DNA from: Corallococcus interemptor
GTDB lineage: Bacteria; Myxococcota; Myxococcia; Myxococcales; Myxococcaceae
DNA length: 50,195 nt
Direction: 5' to 3'
Assembly: GCF_003668875.1 (NCBI RefSeq)
Contig: NZ_RAWM01000057.1
Coordinates: 1 to 50,195 of the forward strand
Shown here one piece after another: positions 26,175 through 33,861 of this stretch (within the stretch, counting starts at the first letter, position 1; each line of letters opens with the position of its first letter). The position numbers and the translations under genes are program-made. The notes under the pieces were generated by a model. That model saw only the letters and a program-made list of their open reading frames with translations, was not told the DNA's origin and ran no database searches.

Positions 26175-27752
26175 ATGGCCCGCGCCCTCGACACGCCCGA
26201 GCTGGACGAGGAACTGCTGGTCCACCAGTTCCCCGGCATCAACCGCAAGGCGGTGGGCGCGTTCTACACGCCCGCGCCCATCGTGGAGCGCACGCTCGCG
26301 CTCGCGCTGTCACACCTGGGTGACGGCCCGCTCACCGTGGTGGACCCGGCCTGTGGCGCGGGGGCCTTCCTCGCCGCCGCCGCCAGGCACCGCCCGGACG
26401 CGAGGCTGTGCGGCCTGGAGCTGGATGAGGGCGTCGCGCGCCTGTGCCAGGCCCGCGTGCCGGGCGCGGACGTGCGCGTGGGGGACGCGCTCCGGGGCGG
26501 ATTGGATCCGCTGCTCGCGGGGACACCGGAGGGGCACGCGGAGCTATGGGTGGGCAACCCACCCTACAACGGCACGTCGGCGGTGCTGAAGGACGCGGCC
26601 TGCTACGCGCGGCTGCGCGCCCTGGTGCCGCTGGAGATGCCGCCGGGCACGAGCCTCCGGGATGACTTCGCGTTCTTCCTCCTCGTGGCCATGAAGCGGC
26701 TGACGGCGCGGCCGGGAGTGCTGGCCTTCATCACGCCCGCGAGCCTGCTGGAGGCGTTCGCCTACGCGCCGCTGCGCCATGCGTTGCTGCAAGCGCTCCA
26801 CCTGCGCGAAGTGGTGGACCTGGGCCCGGGCATCTTCACGGGCACGCAGGTGCGCACGTGCATCACGGTGTGGACGTCGCGTTCGGGCGCGGAGGCCGCT
26901 CCGCCCCGCCATGAGCACAAGGGCGTGGGCCAGTGCTTCACGCCGGAGGCGCCCGAGTGGCGGCTCTCTCCCATCGCCCGCGAGGCCGCCGCGCTGGACG
27001 CCGACTGGCGTGCGCGGGGCGAGCTGCTCACCACGCTCATCCCGGTGAGCCTGCCCGGCGTGAAGACGCGCTTCGACGAACTGCTGGTGGACGCGGACCG
27101 GGAGCGGCTGCTCGCGCGCCTCGAGGCCTTCCGCGCCGCGACCGGGGACACGCTGGAGGACTTCGCGCGGGAGCACGGCTTGGAGCCCGCGTTGCTGCCC
27201 AAGCTGCGCGCGCTGAAACAGGGGCCGGAGCTGGAGGTGGACGCAAGCCACGTGCGTCCGTTCTTCCGCTACGGCGGCGCGAGGCACCGGGGCGCGGTGC
27301 CGCCAGAAGCGAAGGCGTTCTGCTACCTGGACCGGCGGTTGATTCCGCGAGGAGACCACCGGCTGCGCGGTCCGTATGATCCGCACGAAGAAGCCGTGAA
27401 GCTGCTGTTCAACGTGCGCGAACTGCCCCTGTCCGCGGCGCTGCTGGAGGAGCCCGGCTGCGTGCACGACCACCGTCACGCGCGGTTCGCGCCGCTATAC
27501 GTCCCGCAGCGGATCCGCGACGAAGGACTGGGCATCACCCGGGGCGCGAGGACTCGCGAGTCGCTGGGTCCGCTGGTGCCGAACCTGTCGCCCCGGGGCA
27601 GCGCCTGGGCGCAAGGGCTGGGAGGGCCTGAGGCGGCCTTCCGCGCGGTGATGCGCTTTCTCAACGGGACGCAGGTGCAGCGGGTCTGGGCGCCCGCGTT
27701 CGGGGCGTCCCGGGTGGTGCCGGTGCCGCTGGATGGCGCGCTGCCGGAGTGA
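26175..27752 (+). CDS. N6-adenine DNA methyltransferase (Eco57I/N6_Mtase-like), solitary
   Basis: The 525-residue protein has the amino-methyltransferase order. GAFYTPAPIVE (motif X, 28-38) is followed by SAM-binding motif I VDPACGAGAF (56-65), an acidic LELDEG (motif II) and catalytic motif IV NPPY (128-131), which specifies adenine N6 methylation. FAFFLLVAMKRLTARPGVLAFITPASLLE (motif VI region) follows. The C-terminal 250 residues (KTRFDELLVDADRE onward) look like a target-recognition/spacer region, but no nuclease motif (D/E-x-K) was recognised. No restriction or specificity subunit is adjacent, so it may be an orphan or a type IIG relic. Biological role unknown. Confidence 0.8.
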   Translation: MARALDTPELDEELLVHQFPGINRKAVGAFYTPAPIVERTLALALSHLGDGPLTVVDPACGAGAFLAAAARHRPDARLCGLELDEGVARLCQARVPGADVRVGDALRGGLDPLLAGTPEGHAELWVGNPPYNGTSAVLKDAACYARLRALVPLEMPPGTSLRDDFAFFLLVAMKRLTARPGVLAFITPASLLEAFAYAPLRHALLQALHLREVVDLGPGIFTGTQVRTCITVWTSRSGAEAAPPRHEHKGVGQCFTPEAPEWRLSPIAREAAALDADWRARGELLTTLIPVSLPGVKTRFDELLVDADRERLLARLEAFRAATGDTLEDFAREHGLEPALLPKLRALKQGPELEVDASHVRPFFRYGGARHRGAVPPEAKAFCYLDRRLIPRGDHRLRGPYDPHEEAVKLLFNVRELPLSAALLEEPGCVHDHRHARFAPLYVPQRIRDEGLGITRGARTRESLGPLVPNLSPRGSAWAQGLGGPEAAFRAVMRFLNGTQVQRVWAPAFGASRVVPVPLDGALPE

Positions 27753-27808
27753 TGACTCCCTGTCACCGGGCGCATGCAACGGTGGACATTCTCCAGCGGG
27801 AAGCAGGT

Positions 27809-27831
27809 GCGGCGGGTAGTGTGCCCGCCGC
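27809..27831 (+). terminator. Hairpin between methyltransferase and SOD genes
   Basis: A perfect 8-bp stem (GCGGCGGG / CCCGCCGC) with a 7-nt loop lies 57 bp after the methyltransferase stop and 31 bp before the SOD start. No T-run follows. It could end the upstream message or be a leader hairpin of the SOD mRNA. Confidence 0.35.
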
Positions 27832-27862
27832 TGGGTAACCCCATCCCTGGAGTCTTTGAGAC

Positions 27863-28420
27863 ATGACGATCCGTTCCCTGCTGGTTGCCGCCGCCCTCCT
27901 CTCCACGCCCGCCCTGGCCCAGGACGCCGGGACGCCGGCCCCCGCGGACGCCGGGACGAAGCCGGCCCCCAAGAAGGGTGAGACGGTGAAGGCGAAGCTG
28001 AAGGACGCCCAGGGCAAGGACGTGGGCGAGGTGACGCTGGAGCAGGCGCCCAAGGGCGTGCTGGTGAAGGGCACGCTGATGAACCTGCCCGCGGGCGAGC
28101 ACGCCTTCCACATCCACGAGACGGGCAAGTGCGAGGCGCCGGAGTTCAAGACGGCGGGCGGCCACTTCAACCCGACGAAGAAGCAGCACGGCGCGCTGTC
28201 GCCCAAGGGCCAGCACGCGGGTGACCTGCCGAACCTCTACGTCCCGCAGGACGGCAAGGTGCAGTTCGACGTCTTCGTCGCGGACCTCAAGGTGAAGTCG
28301 CTGCTCGACAAGGACGGCTCGGCCGTCATGGTCCACGCCAAGCTGGACGACTACCACACCGACCCCACCGGCGACGCCGGCGGCCGCATCGCCTGCGGCG
28401 TGGTGGAGAAGGCGGAGTAG
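27863..28420 (+). CDS. sodC: Periplasmic Cu/Zn superoxide dismutase
   Basis: The 185-residue protein has a signal peptide (cleavage near ALAQD, residue 20), an Ala/Pro-rich spacer and the Cu/Zn SOD beta-barrel. All metal ligands are present: copper His83 and His85 (FHIHE), bridging His101 (GGHFNP), zinc His109, His118 and Asp121 (HAGDLPN), and copper His158 (VMVHAKLDDYHTDPTGDAGGRIACGV). The structural disulphide cysteines are C90 and C178. It converts superoxide to peroxide and oxygen in the periplasm. It is probably a single-gene transcript between convergent or unrelated neighbours. Confidence 0.93.
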   Translation: MTIRSLLVAAALLSTPALAQDAGTPAPADAGTKPAPKKGETVKAKLKDAQGKDVGEVTLEQAPKGVLVKGTLMNLPAGEHAFHIHETGKCEAPEFKTAGGHFNPTKKQHGALSPKGQHAGDLPNLYVPQDGKVQFDVFVADLKVKSLLDKDGSAVMVHAKLDDYHTDPTGDAGGRIACGVVEKAE

Positions 28421-28468
28421 TCACTTCCGCCTCACCGCCGGGGCCTGTGCATCAGGCCTCGGCAAGTT

Positions 28469-29101
28469 TCAGCTGGGCGTGGCTCGAAGCCCGGCTCGAA
28501 CGGCGCCCAGTCCATCATCGAAGCGTGTAATCAGCTTGCAGTACCGTTCCTTCAACACACGCTTGATGGCGCCGGTACTGAAATCAGTCGTGTTTCGGTT
28601 CAGGAAGACTGACGGGCGCCTTGCCGGGTCGGCGTCCTCCGTCAGCCGAGCCATCACGGAGGCGAGGACCACCGCATCTGGGAAATGCAGGTCGATATTC
28701 TCCTGCTGGAAGCTCGCCGCGCGAGTGATGACGTCGCCACTGACCGGCACGACCTCCGCGCATTTGAGCAGCCGGGCACGAATCGACCTCACGCGTGAAC
28801 GAGCATCCTGCGTGCTCTTCACCAATGAACCGATGACCACATTCCACGCCAGGTCCTGGGCCTCAGTGAAGCTGGCGGTGTCGCGCCGACTCCGCTGCTC
28901 CTCCTCGAGCCTGCCCTGCAATTCCTTGTGGGCGTGAATCCTGCGGCGCAAGGTGTCTGCTGGCTCGATGAAGCAGAAGGCCGGAATGACGAGCTGGATG
29001 TCTCCTGCTTCGGCATGCCGGACCAATCCTTCACAAGCCTGGGATTGCGCATGCTCAAAAGCCATCTCCAGAACGAAGTTCGTCTCGACGAAGACCCTCA
29101 A
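28469..29101 (-). CDS. PIN-like domain protein, coupled to an upstream nuclease-like gene
   Basis: The start is taken as a TTG at 29101 that overlaps the preceding gene's stop as TTGA, with GGGAGG upstream; a longer frame to 29218 is antisense-like. The 210-residue product begins (M)RVFVETNFVLEMAF, the first strand of a PIN ribonuclease with glutamate (E6) where aspartate is usual. It keeps other acidic positions (E46, D142 in FPDAVVLAS, D173) and a PIN-like last strand SVFLNRNTTDF. A charged helical insert spans about 52-75. PIN proteins are metal-dependent RNases, often toxins of VapBC modules, but no typical small antitoxin is seen here. RNase activity is inferred. Confidence 0.7.
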   Translation of the reverse strand: MRVFVETNFVLEMAFEHAQSQACEGLVRHAEAGDIQLVIPAFCFIEPADTLRRRIHAHKELQGRLEEEQRSRRDTASFTEAQDLAWNVVIGSLVKSTQDARSRVRSIRARLLKCAEVVPVSGDVITRAASFQQENIDLHFPDAVVLASVMARLTEDADPARRPSVFLNRNTTDFSTGAIKRVLKERYCKLITRFDDGLGAVRAGLRATPS

Positions 29102-29571
29102 TCCACCGCCTCCCTGACCACCTTGCCTTCCGCAAGGGCTTGAAGGAGGCCCGTTCGGGACAATGAGGCAGGAGGCTGCTTCTTCCTTCCCCTGGATGCC
29201 AGGTCGTGGAGCCACCACGACACCAGCATTTCGAACGCGTCGGGATGAATCTCGGTTGGAATGATTTCGGCGCGCGCGAAGTAGGGCTCCAGGAGCTCCT
29301 TCGCATCAATCGTCCGGGTGGGGACTCCACTCTTCACCTTGGGAACGTCCCAGACGAACAACCACAAAGGGGTGACCAGGATGAACAGCGCCGCGGAAGG
29401 GCGTCGTTCCATCTCTTCAAGGTCGTTCCAGAATTGTTTCGCCCAGGAACGCGTGGCGCGAGGGTTGGCCTTGGCCTCGATTTGCACCCGCAGGCGTCCG
29501 GCAGGGTCGTAGACGGCGAAGTCGAAACTGGACCGACCTTGCGAGTAGGGGTCTGAAGACGAGTGCATCAT
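29098..29571 (-). CDS. PD-(D/E)XK nuclease-like protein
   Basis: The 157-residue protein (start at the ATG just after GGAGGG; a GTG at 29613 and an ATG one codon later are alternatives) contains SFDFAVYDPAGRLRVQIEAKAN. That is the D-x(n)-E-x-K core of the restriction-endonuclease fold (D17, E32, K34). A strand LFILVTPLWLFVWD and a C-terminal helical region follow. It is translationally coupled to the PIN gene (TTGA overlap), so the two proteins probably act together, perhaps as a defence or toxin-antitoxin-like module. No family name is certain, and it could also be a non-catalytic partner. Confidence 0.55.
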   Translation of the reverse strand: MMHSSSDPYSQGRSSFDFAVYDPAGRLRVQIEAKANPRATRSWAKQFWNDLEEMERRPSAALFILVTPLWLFVWDVPKVKSGVPTRTIDAKELLEPYFARAEIIPTEIHPDAFEMLVSWWLHDLASRGRKKQPPASLSRTGLLQALAEGKVVREAVD

Positions 29572-29643
29572 CCCTCCATCGTAAGGAGCCCTCTGACACG
29601 GCGGCAATGACACCGCCGGGCGCCCGGGAGCCCGCCGTCCCGG

Positions 29644-31923
29644 CTACACGTATCCGAAGCGCCGCCGTGCGAACCACTCCGCGCCCAGCAGCGCGATGAG
29701 CGCGACGAGGTAGTACCAGCGGTCCCACAGCGGCTGGTCCTTCGCGCGCCCCACCTCCACCACTGGCGGATCCAACAGCGGCACGTCCGGCATCCCGTCC
29801 TGCGGCAGCTTGAACGCCTTGCCCTCCGTCACGCTGGCGATCTGCTCCATCAGCTCCGGCCGCACCGACGCGTCCGACAGCTCCGGGCCCACCGCGCGCA
29901 CCGCCACCGCGTCCTCGCCCTTGCCCAGGTCCGTCTCGCCCTTCTTCGCGGACGCGAGCAGCTTGTATGGCCCCGGCGCCGGCGGCGCGAACTCCAGCCG
30001 CACCACGCCGTCCGCCCCCGCCGTGCCCGTCTGCACCGCCACCGGCTTCTGCGTCGCCACGGAGAACAGCTCCACCCGCACCTGCGCGCCCTCCGCCGGC
30101 TGGTAGTCCGCCGTCCGCGCCTGCACCACCACGCCCACCGGCCGCCCCGGCTCCACCGACGGCGGATCCGCAGTCACCTTCAGCGTCGTCAGGTCCGGAT
30201 CGCGCACCAGCCAGCGCAGCGCATTGCCCCAGAAGCGGTCATACGCGCGGGTCGGCGAACCGTCCCGGTGCGCCGTGAACGCCCACGACCACGTCGCGTC
30301 CGTCGCCACCACCATCGCCCGGCCCCGCCCGTAGTCCCACACCGACACGAGCGGCGCGTTCTTCCCGTCCACCGTCATGAACGGGTGGTCCATCAACACC
30401 GTCGCCCCTGGCCGCGCCCGCGTCAGGTTCGCGCCCGGAATGGGCGCCAGCTCTCCCCACGCGCCCTCCGTGCTCGCCGCGCCCGTGCCAATGGACGTCA
30501 CCGGGTGCCGCAGGCCCTCCGGCGTCAGGCGCGGTTTGAACGGGTCCGCGTTCGCCGGGCCCGCCGCCTCCACCGGCAACGCCTCCATCAGCGTGGGCAT
30601 CGCCGCGCGCCCTTCACCCAGCACGCTGTCGCCGCCAATCATCACGAACGCGCCGCCCTCGTGGATGTAGCGCTCCAGGTTGCGCTCGTACTCCGCGATG
30701 GACAGCGACGGATCCGAGTAACCGAAGTTCTGGAAGATGACGACGTCGAACGTGTGCAGCTTCGTGTCGAAGATCTCCTCCATGGGGAACGGGATGAGCG
30801 ACAGCTCCCGCTCGTTCGACACGCCCGGGTCATCCGACAGCGTGCGAAGGATGTAGAACGACACCAGGTCCACGTTCGCGTCCTGCTTGAGCAGCCCGCG
30901 CAGGAAGCGCTCGTCCCACGACGGCCGTCCCACCACCAGCAGCACGCGCACGCGGTCGCGAATCACCTTCAGCGTGAACGACTTGCTGTTGTTGTCGCTC
31001 ACCGCCTCATCCGGGAACGTGGGCACCGTGACCGTGTAGACGAAGCGCCCCGTCTGGTCCGGCGTGAAGGTGAAGGACACCGGCTTCACGTCGTCACCGG
31101 TGGTCATCTTCACCAGCTTGCTGGCCACCGTCTTGCCCTCCTGGCTCAAGACGACGGGGATGTCCTGTCCGCTGAACCCGCGCCCGTGGATCTCCACCTC
31201 CACCGTCAGCGAGTTGCGCACGAAGGCGAAGTCATCCACCTTCAGCCCCTCCACCGACAAATCCTTCAGCGCCTCCTGCCCCACCAGGAACGTGGACACC
31301 GGCACGCCCAGGTCCGTGAGCGCCGCGCGAGCCCGGCCCACCGCGCCGGACTTCAGCTCCGCGTTGTCCGCGCCGTCGCTGAACAGCAGCACACCCGACA
31401 GCTTGCGGGACCCCTGCCCTCCGGACGCCGCGGACCGCAGCGCCGCCAGCAGGTCCGTCGTGCCTGCCCGCGCGGGCTCCTGGGAGAGCTGCGCGGCCGT
31501 CACCGGGGACAGCTCCGGATCCACGCCGTACACCTCCACCGTGAAGCGGTCCTGCCACGACGCGAACGTGGGCGCCGCCTTCTCCAGGAACGCCGCCACC
31601 TGCGCGCTGCGCGTGGGCCCGCCCGGCTCCGACGGGAAGTTCATGGACGCCGAGCGGTCCACCAGCACCGCCACCCGGTTCTTCATCCGCGCCACCTGCA
31701 GGTGCCGGATGCCGGGCTCCAACAAGAAGAAGAACGCCGCCACGCCCGCGCCCAGGCGCAGGCTCCACAGGAGGAGCTTGCGGCCCCGCGAAGGCTCACG
31801 GCGCACGCCCCACGCCGCCAACCCGATGCCCAGCAAGAGCCCCACGCCCAGAAGCACCAGCGCCCACACGGGCAGGGGCGACAGGCTGACGAGCTTCCAC
31901 GCGTTGAAGGACGGGGAGTTCAT
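29644..31923 (-). CDS. Membrane-anchored VWA / glutamine-amidotransferase-like protein
   Basis: The 759-residue protein has two N-terminal transmembrane helices (about 18-40 and 49-69). A von Willebrand A domain follows with MIDAS D89-R-S-A-S (LVDRSASM) and a later DGAD. Next come Ig-like strands (220-320) and a ThuA/glutamine-amidotransferase-like Rossmann domain (RVRVLLVVGRPSWDERFLRGLL onward, about 330-560), then another Ig-like domain and a final transmembrane helix before a short basic tail (RRRFGYV). Large VWA proteins of this build usually sit with a MoxR ATPase and a DUF58 protein in chaperone-like clusters; only the DUF4159 partner is here, 27 bp upstream. Function is unproven. Confidence 0.82.
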   Translation of the reverse strand: MNSPSFNAWKLVSLSPLPVWALVLLGVGLLLGIGLAAWGVRREPSRGRKLLLWSLRLGAGVAAFFFLLEPGIRHLQVARMKNRVAVLVDRSASMNFPSEPGGPTRSAQVAAFLEKAAPTFASWQDRFTVEVYGVDPELSPVTAAQLSQEPARAGTTDLLAALRSAASGGQGSRKLSGVLLFSDGADNAELKSGAVGRARAALTDLGVPVSTFLVGQEALKDLSVEGLKVDDFAFVRNSLTVEVEIHGRGFSGQDIPVVLSQEGKTVASKLVKMTTGDDVKPVSFTFTPDQTGRFVYTVTVPTFPDEAVSDNNSKSFTLKVIRDRVRVLLVVGRPSWDERFLRGLLKQDANVDLVSFYILRTLSDDPGVSNERELSLIPFPMEEIFDTKLHTFDVVIFQNFGYSDPSLSIAEYERNLERYIHEGGAFVMIGGDSVLGEGRAAMPTLMEALPVEAAGPANADPFKPRLTPEGLRHPVTSIGTGAASTEGAWGELAPIPGANLTRARPGATVLMDHPFMTVDGKNAPLVSVWDYGRGRAMVVATDATWSWAFTAHRDGSPTRAYDRFWGNALRWLVRDPDLTTLKVTADPPSVEPGRPVGVVVQARTADYQPAEGAQVRVELFSVATQKPVAVQTGTAGADGVVRLEFAPPAPGPYKLLASAKKGETDLGKGEDAVAVRAVGPELSDASVRPELMEQIASVTEGKAFKLPQDGMPDVPLLDPPVVEVGRAKDQPLWDRWYYLVALIALLGAEWFARRRFGYV

Positions 31924-31950
31924 TCGAGGGTGCGCGCGCGCAGGGCCCTG

Positions 31951-32709
31951 CTAGCGCCGCTTGTTGAGGATGAGGGGCAGGTGCACCGCGTCGTCCTTGT
32001 AGTCCAGGCAGAGCGCGTACATGCACAGGTTGATGCCCAGGCGGATGGCCAGCTCACGCTGCGGCTCGCCGCCGGGGGACACGTCGAACTCGTAGTCGCC
32101 GGACTCGCTGCGGCTCCACGCGCCCGCCACGTCGTTCTGCGAATAGATGACCGCCGCGCGCTTGCCCACGCTCGCCACCAGCGGCAGCGGCTTGTGCAAA
32201 AGCCGCCCCGGCGCCGCGTCCAGGAGGAAGAAGGACTTGAAGACGACGTGCGTCCCCGGCGCCTCCTTCAGCGGGCTCTGCGGCAGCACGCGCGCCATCT
32301 CCCGGCGGAAGCTGGCGTCGAAGCCGTCCCCGTCGCTGCCGTCGTTGGCGTCCCCGAACACGAAGCCGCCGTACGTGAGGTAGCGGCGCAGGTTGGACAC
32401 CTCCGCGTCACTCAGCGCCGGGAAGGCCCCGTCCCCTCCGAAGTAGAGGAACGGGTACTCGAAGAGGTCCGGGCTGCTCAGCGCGAACGGGCGCGCGTCC
32501 GGCACCACCTCCACGGACGTGCGCCGCTGCAGCTCCCACGCAAGCCGCCTCAAGCCCGACAGACGGACGTCCCAGCGGCCCCCGTGCCGGGCCACGGCGG
32601 GGATGAAGCGGCTCTTCTCACCGAACGCGGCCGCACGCCGGGACAGCAGCGGGACGAGCGCGGACGTGGCGAGCAGGAGGTTTCGACGCGAGAGGGGCCG
32701 CACGGGCAT
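31951..32709 (-). CDS. DUF4159 protein with twin-arginine signal
   Basis: The 252-residue protein begins with a Tat-type signal, SRRNLLLATSALVPLLSRRAAAFG, so it is probably exported folded. The DUF4159 domain follows, with RLAWELQRRTSVEV, FPFLYFGGDGAFPALSDAEVSNLRRYLTYGGF-like strand/helix order (here YPFLYFGGDGAFP), and a HVVFKSFFLLD segment. The family looks like a degenerate glutamine-amidotransferase fold of unknown activity. It lies immediately upstream of the VWA protein on the same strand, the usual pairing for this family. The two are likely co-transcribed. Confidence 0.8.
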   Translation of the reverse strand: MPVRPLSRRNLLLATSALVPLLSRRAAAFGEKSRFIPAVARHGGRWDVRLSGLRRLAWELQRRTSVEVVPDARPFALSSPDLFEYPFLYFGGDGAFPALSDAEVSNLRRYLTYGGFVFGDANDGSDGDGFDASFRREMARVLPQSPLKEAPGTHVVFKSFFLLDAAPGRLLHKPLPLVASVGKRAAVIYSQNDVAGAWSRSESGDYEFDVSPGGEPQRELAIRLGINLCMYALCLDYKDDAVHLPLILNKRR

Positions 32710-32765
32710 GGGGACCTGCTTATACCGTCGGCGGGTGCCTGCATTCCCTGGTATAGACGCGCGCC

Positions 32766-33041
32766 ATGGCGAAAGGCGGACAGACGCCCCCGGAGTCCGG
32801 CCCGGCCCCCGGCTCCGAACCGGTGCGCGCCGCGTGGGCCCGCAAGGACGCCGGTGACGTGGCCGGTGCCCGGCAGGACGCCCGGCGCATCCTCGCGGGC
32901 AGCCCTTCCCCGGAAGACCGCGAACGCGCGGAAGACCTGCTGCGCGCCACCGAAACGCCCCGCTCCCTCTACGCGTACGCGCTGCTGGGCGCGGTCATCC
33001 TGGTGCTGCTGCTGGGGCTGGTCCTGACCCGCTATTCCTGA
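32766..33041 (+). CDS. Small protein with a C-terminal membrane anchor
   Basis: The 91-residue protein has a disordered Pro/Gly-rich start, a charged helical middle (AWARKDAGDVAGARQDARRIL, TPR-like single helix pair) and one C-terminal transmembrane helix (about 69-87) ending TRYS. It therefore looks tail-anchored with its bulk in the cytoplasm. No known family is recognised. It is divergent from the DUF4159 gene and 27 bp before another membrane protein gene on the same strand, with which it may be co-transcribed. Confidence 0.65.
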   Translation: MAKGGQTPPESGPAPGSEPVRAAWARKDAGDVAGARQDARRILAGSPSPEDRERAEDLLRATETPRSLYAYALLGAVILVLLLGLVLTRYS

Positions 33042-33068
33042 CGGCCACAGCCGCTAGGATGGTGCGTC

Positions 33069-33779
33069 ATGGAAGGCTTCCTCCAGGCGCTCAAGTCGTA
33101 CCAGTCCTTCAACCCCTCCGGCTGGGTGGGCATCTACCGGCTGTTGCCCATGTGGGTCGGCGTCGTGGTGGCGCTCGTGGGGCTGGTGCTGCTGCTCGCG
33201 GGCGGCGGCAAGCTGTTCCGCGCCGTGGCGGGCCCGGTGGGCGCGGTGCTGGGCCTGGTGTGGACGGGCGCTGTCGTCCAGCGGCTCAACCTGGGGACGG
33301 AGCTGGATCCCCGCCTGCCCACCCTGGTGGCCGCCGCGCTGATGGCGCTGGGCTTCCTCTTTCCTCCCGCCGTCACCTTCGTGGGCGTGGGCGTGCCGCT
33401 GGGGCTCGTGGCGGGCCAGATCGCAGGCCCCGCGGACTTCCTGCTCGGCTTCGGGCCGGGCTTCATCGTGGGCGGACTGGTGGGCGCCTTCCTCCACCGG
33501 CAGGTGAGCGGCATCGTCGCGTCGATGGTGGGCGCGTGGCTGCTGGTGATTGGCGCGCTGGCGGCGCTGCACCAGTTTGGCGGCGTGGTGGAGGCGGCGG
33601 CCAGCCGGCCCTGGGGCGTCATCATCGCCGCGCTGCTCTTCGCCCTGGCGGGCAGTGTCTACCAGCTGGCCGTGCGCCCCTCGCCGGAGGAGTCGGATCA
33701 ACAGAAGGCGGAGAAGCAGCGGCTGAAGCAGCGCCTGGCGGAGCAGCAGGCGCTCGAGAAGCGATGGGGGGTCAAGTAA
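33069..33779 (+). CDS. Multi-pass membrane protein of unknown function
   Basis: The 236-residue protein has about seven hydrophobic segments (starting at about residues 27, 51, 82, 103, 124, 146 and 180), Gly-rich and tightly packed (for example GAVLGLVWTGAVV). A soluble Glu/Lys/Gln-rich C-terminal coiled tail follows (about 205-236, QQKAEKQRLKQRLAEQQ). No binding or catalytic motif is visible. The helix packing recalls small DUF4203-like membrane proteins, but that assignment is weak. It may share a transcript with the preceding small membrane protein. Confidence 0.7.
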   Translation: MEGFLQALKSYQSFNPSGWVGIYRLLPMWVGVVVALVGLVLLLAGGGKLFRAVAGPVGAVLGLVWTGAVVQRLNLGTELDPRLPTLVAAALMALGFLFPPAVTFVGVGVPLGLVAGQIAGPADFLLGFGPGFIVGGLVGAFLHRQVSGIVASMVGAWLLVIGALAALHQFGGVVEAAASRPWGVIIAALLFALAGSVYQLAVRPSPEESDQQKAEKQRLKQRLAEQQALEKRWGVK

Positions 33780-33797
33780 CCCCTGTCCCGGCAATCC

Positions 33798-33826
33798 TTT
33801 ACGCCGGGGGGGCCGGGGCGTAGATT
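33798..33826 (+). promoter_or_regulatory. Sigma-70-type promoter candidate
   Basis: TTTACG (33798-33803), a 17-bp spacer and TAGATT (33821-33826) lie 36 bp before the next gene. Each hexamer matches consensus at four of six positions. The pattern resembles the candidate before the repeat protein gene. Confidence 0.4.
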
Positions 33827-33861
33827 CCGCCGGCTTTCCCCCTCCCCTTCCTCGAGCATCG

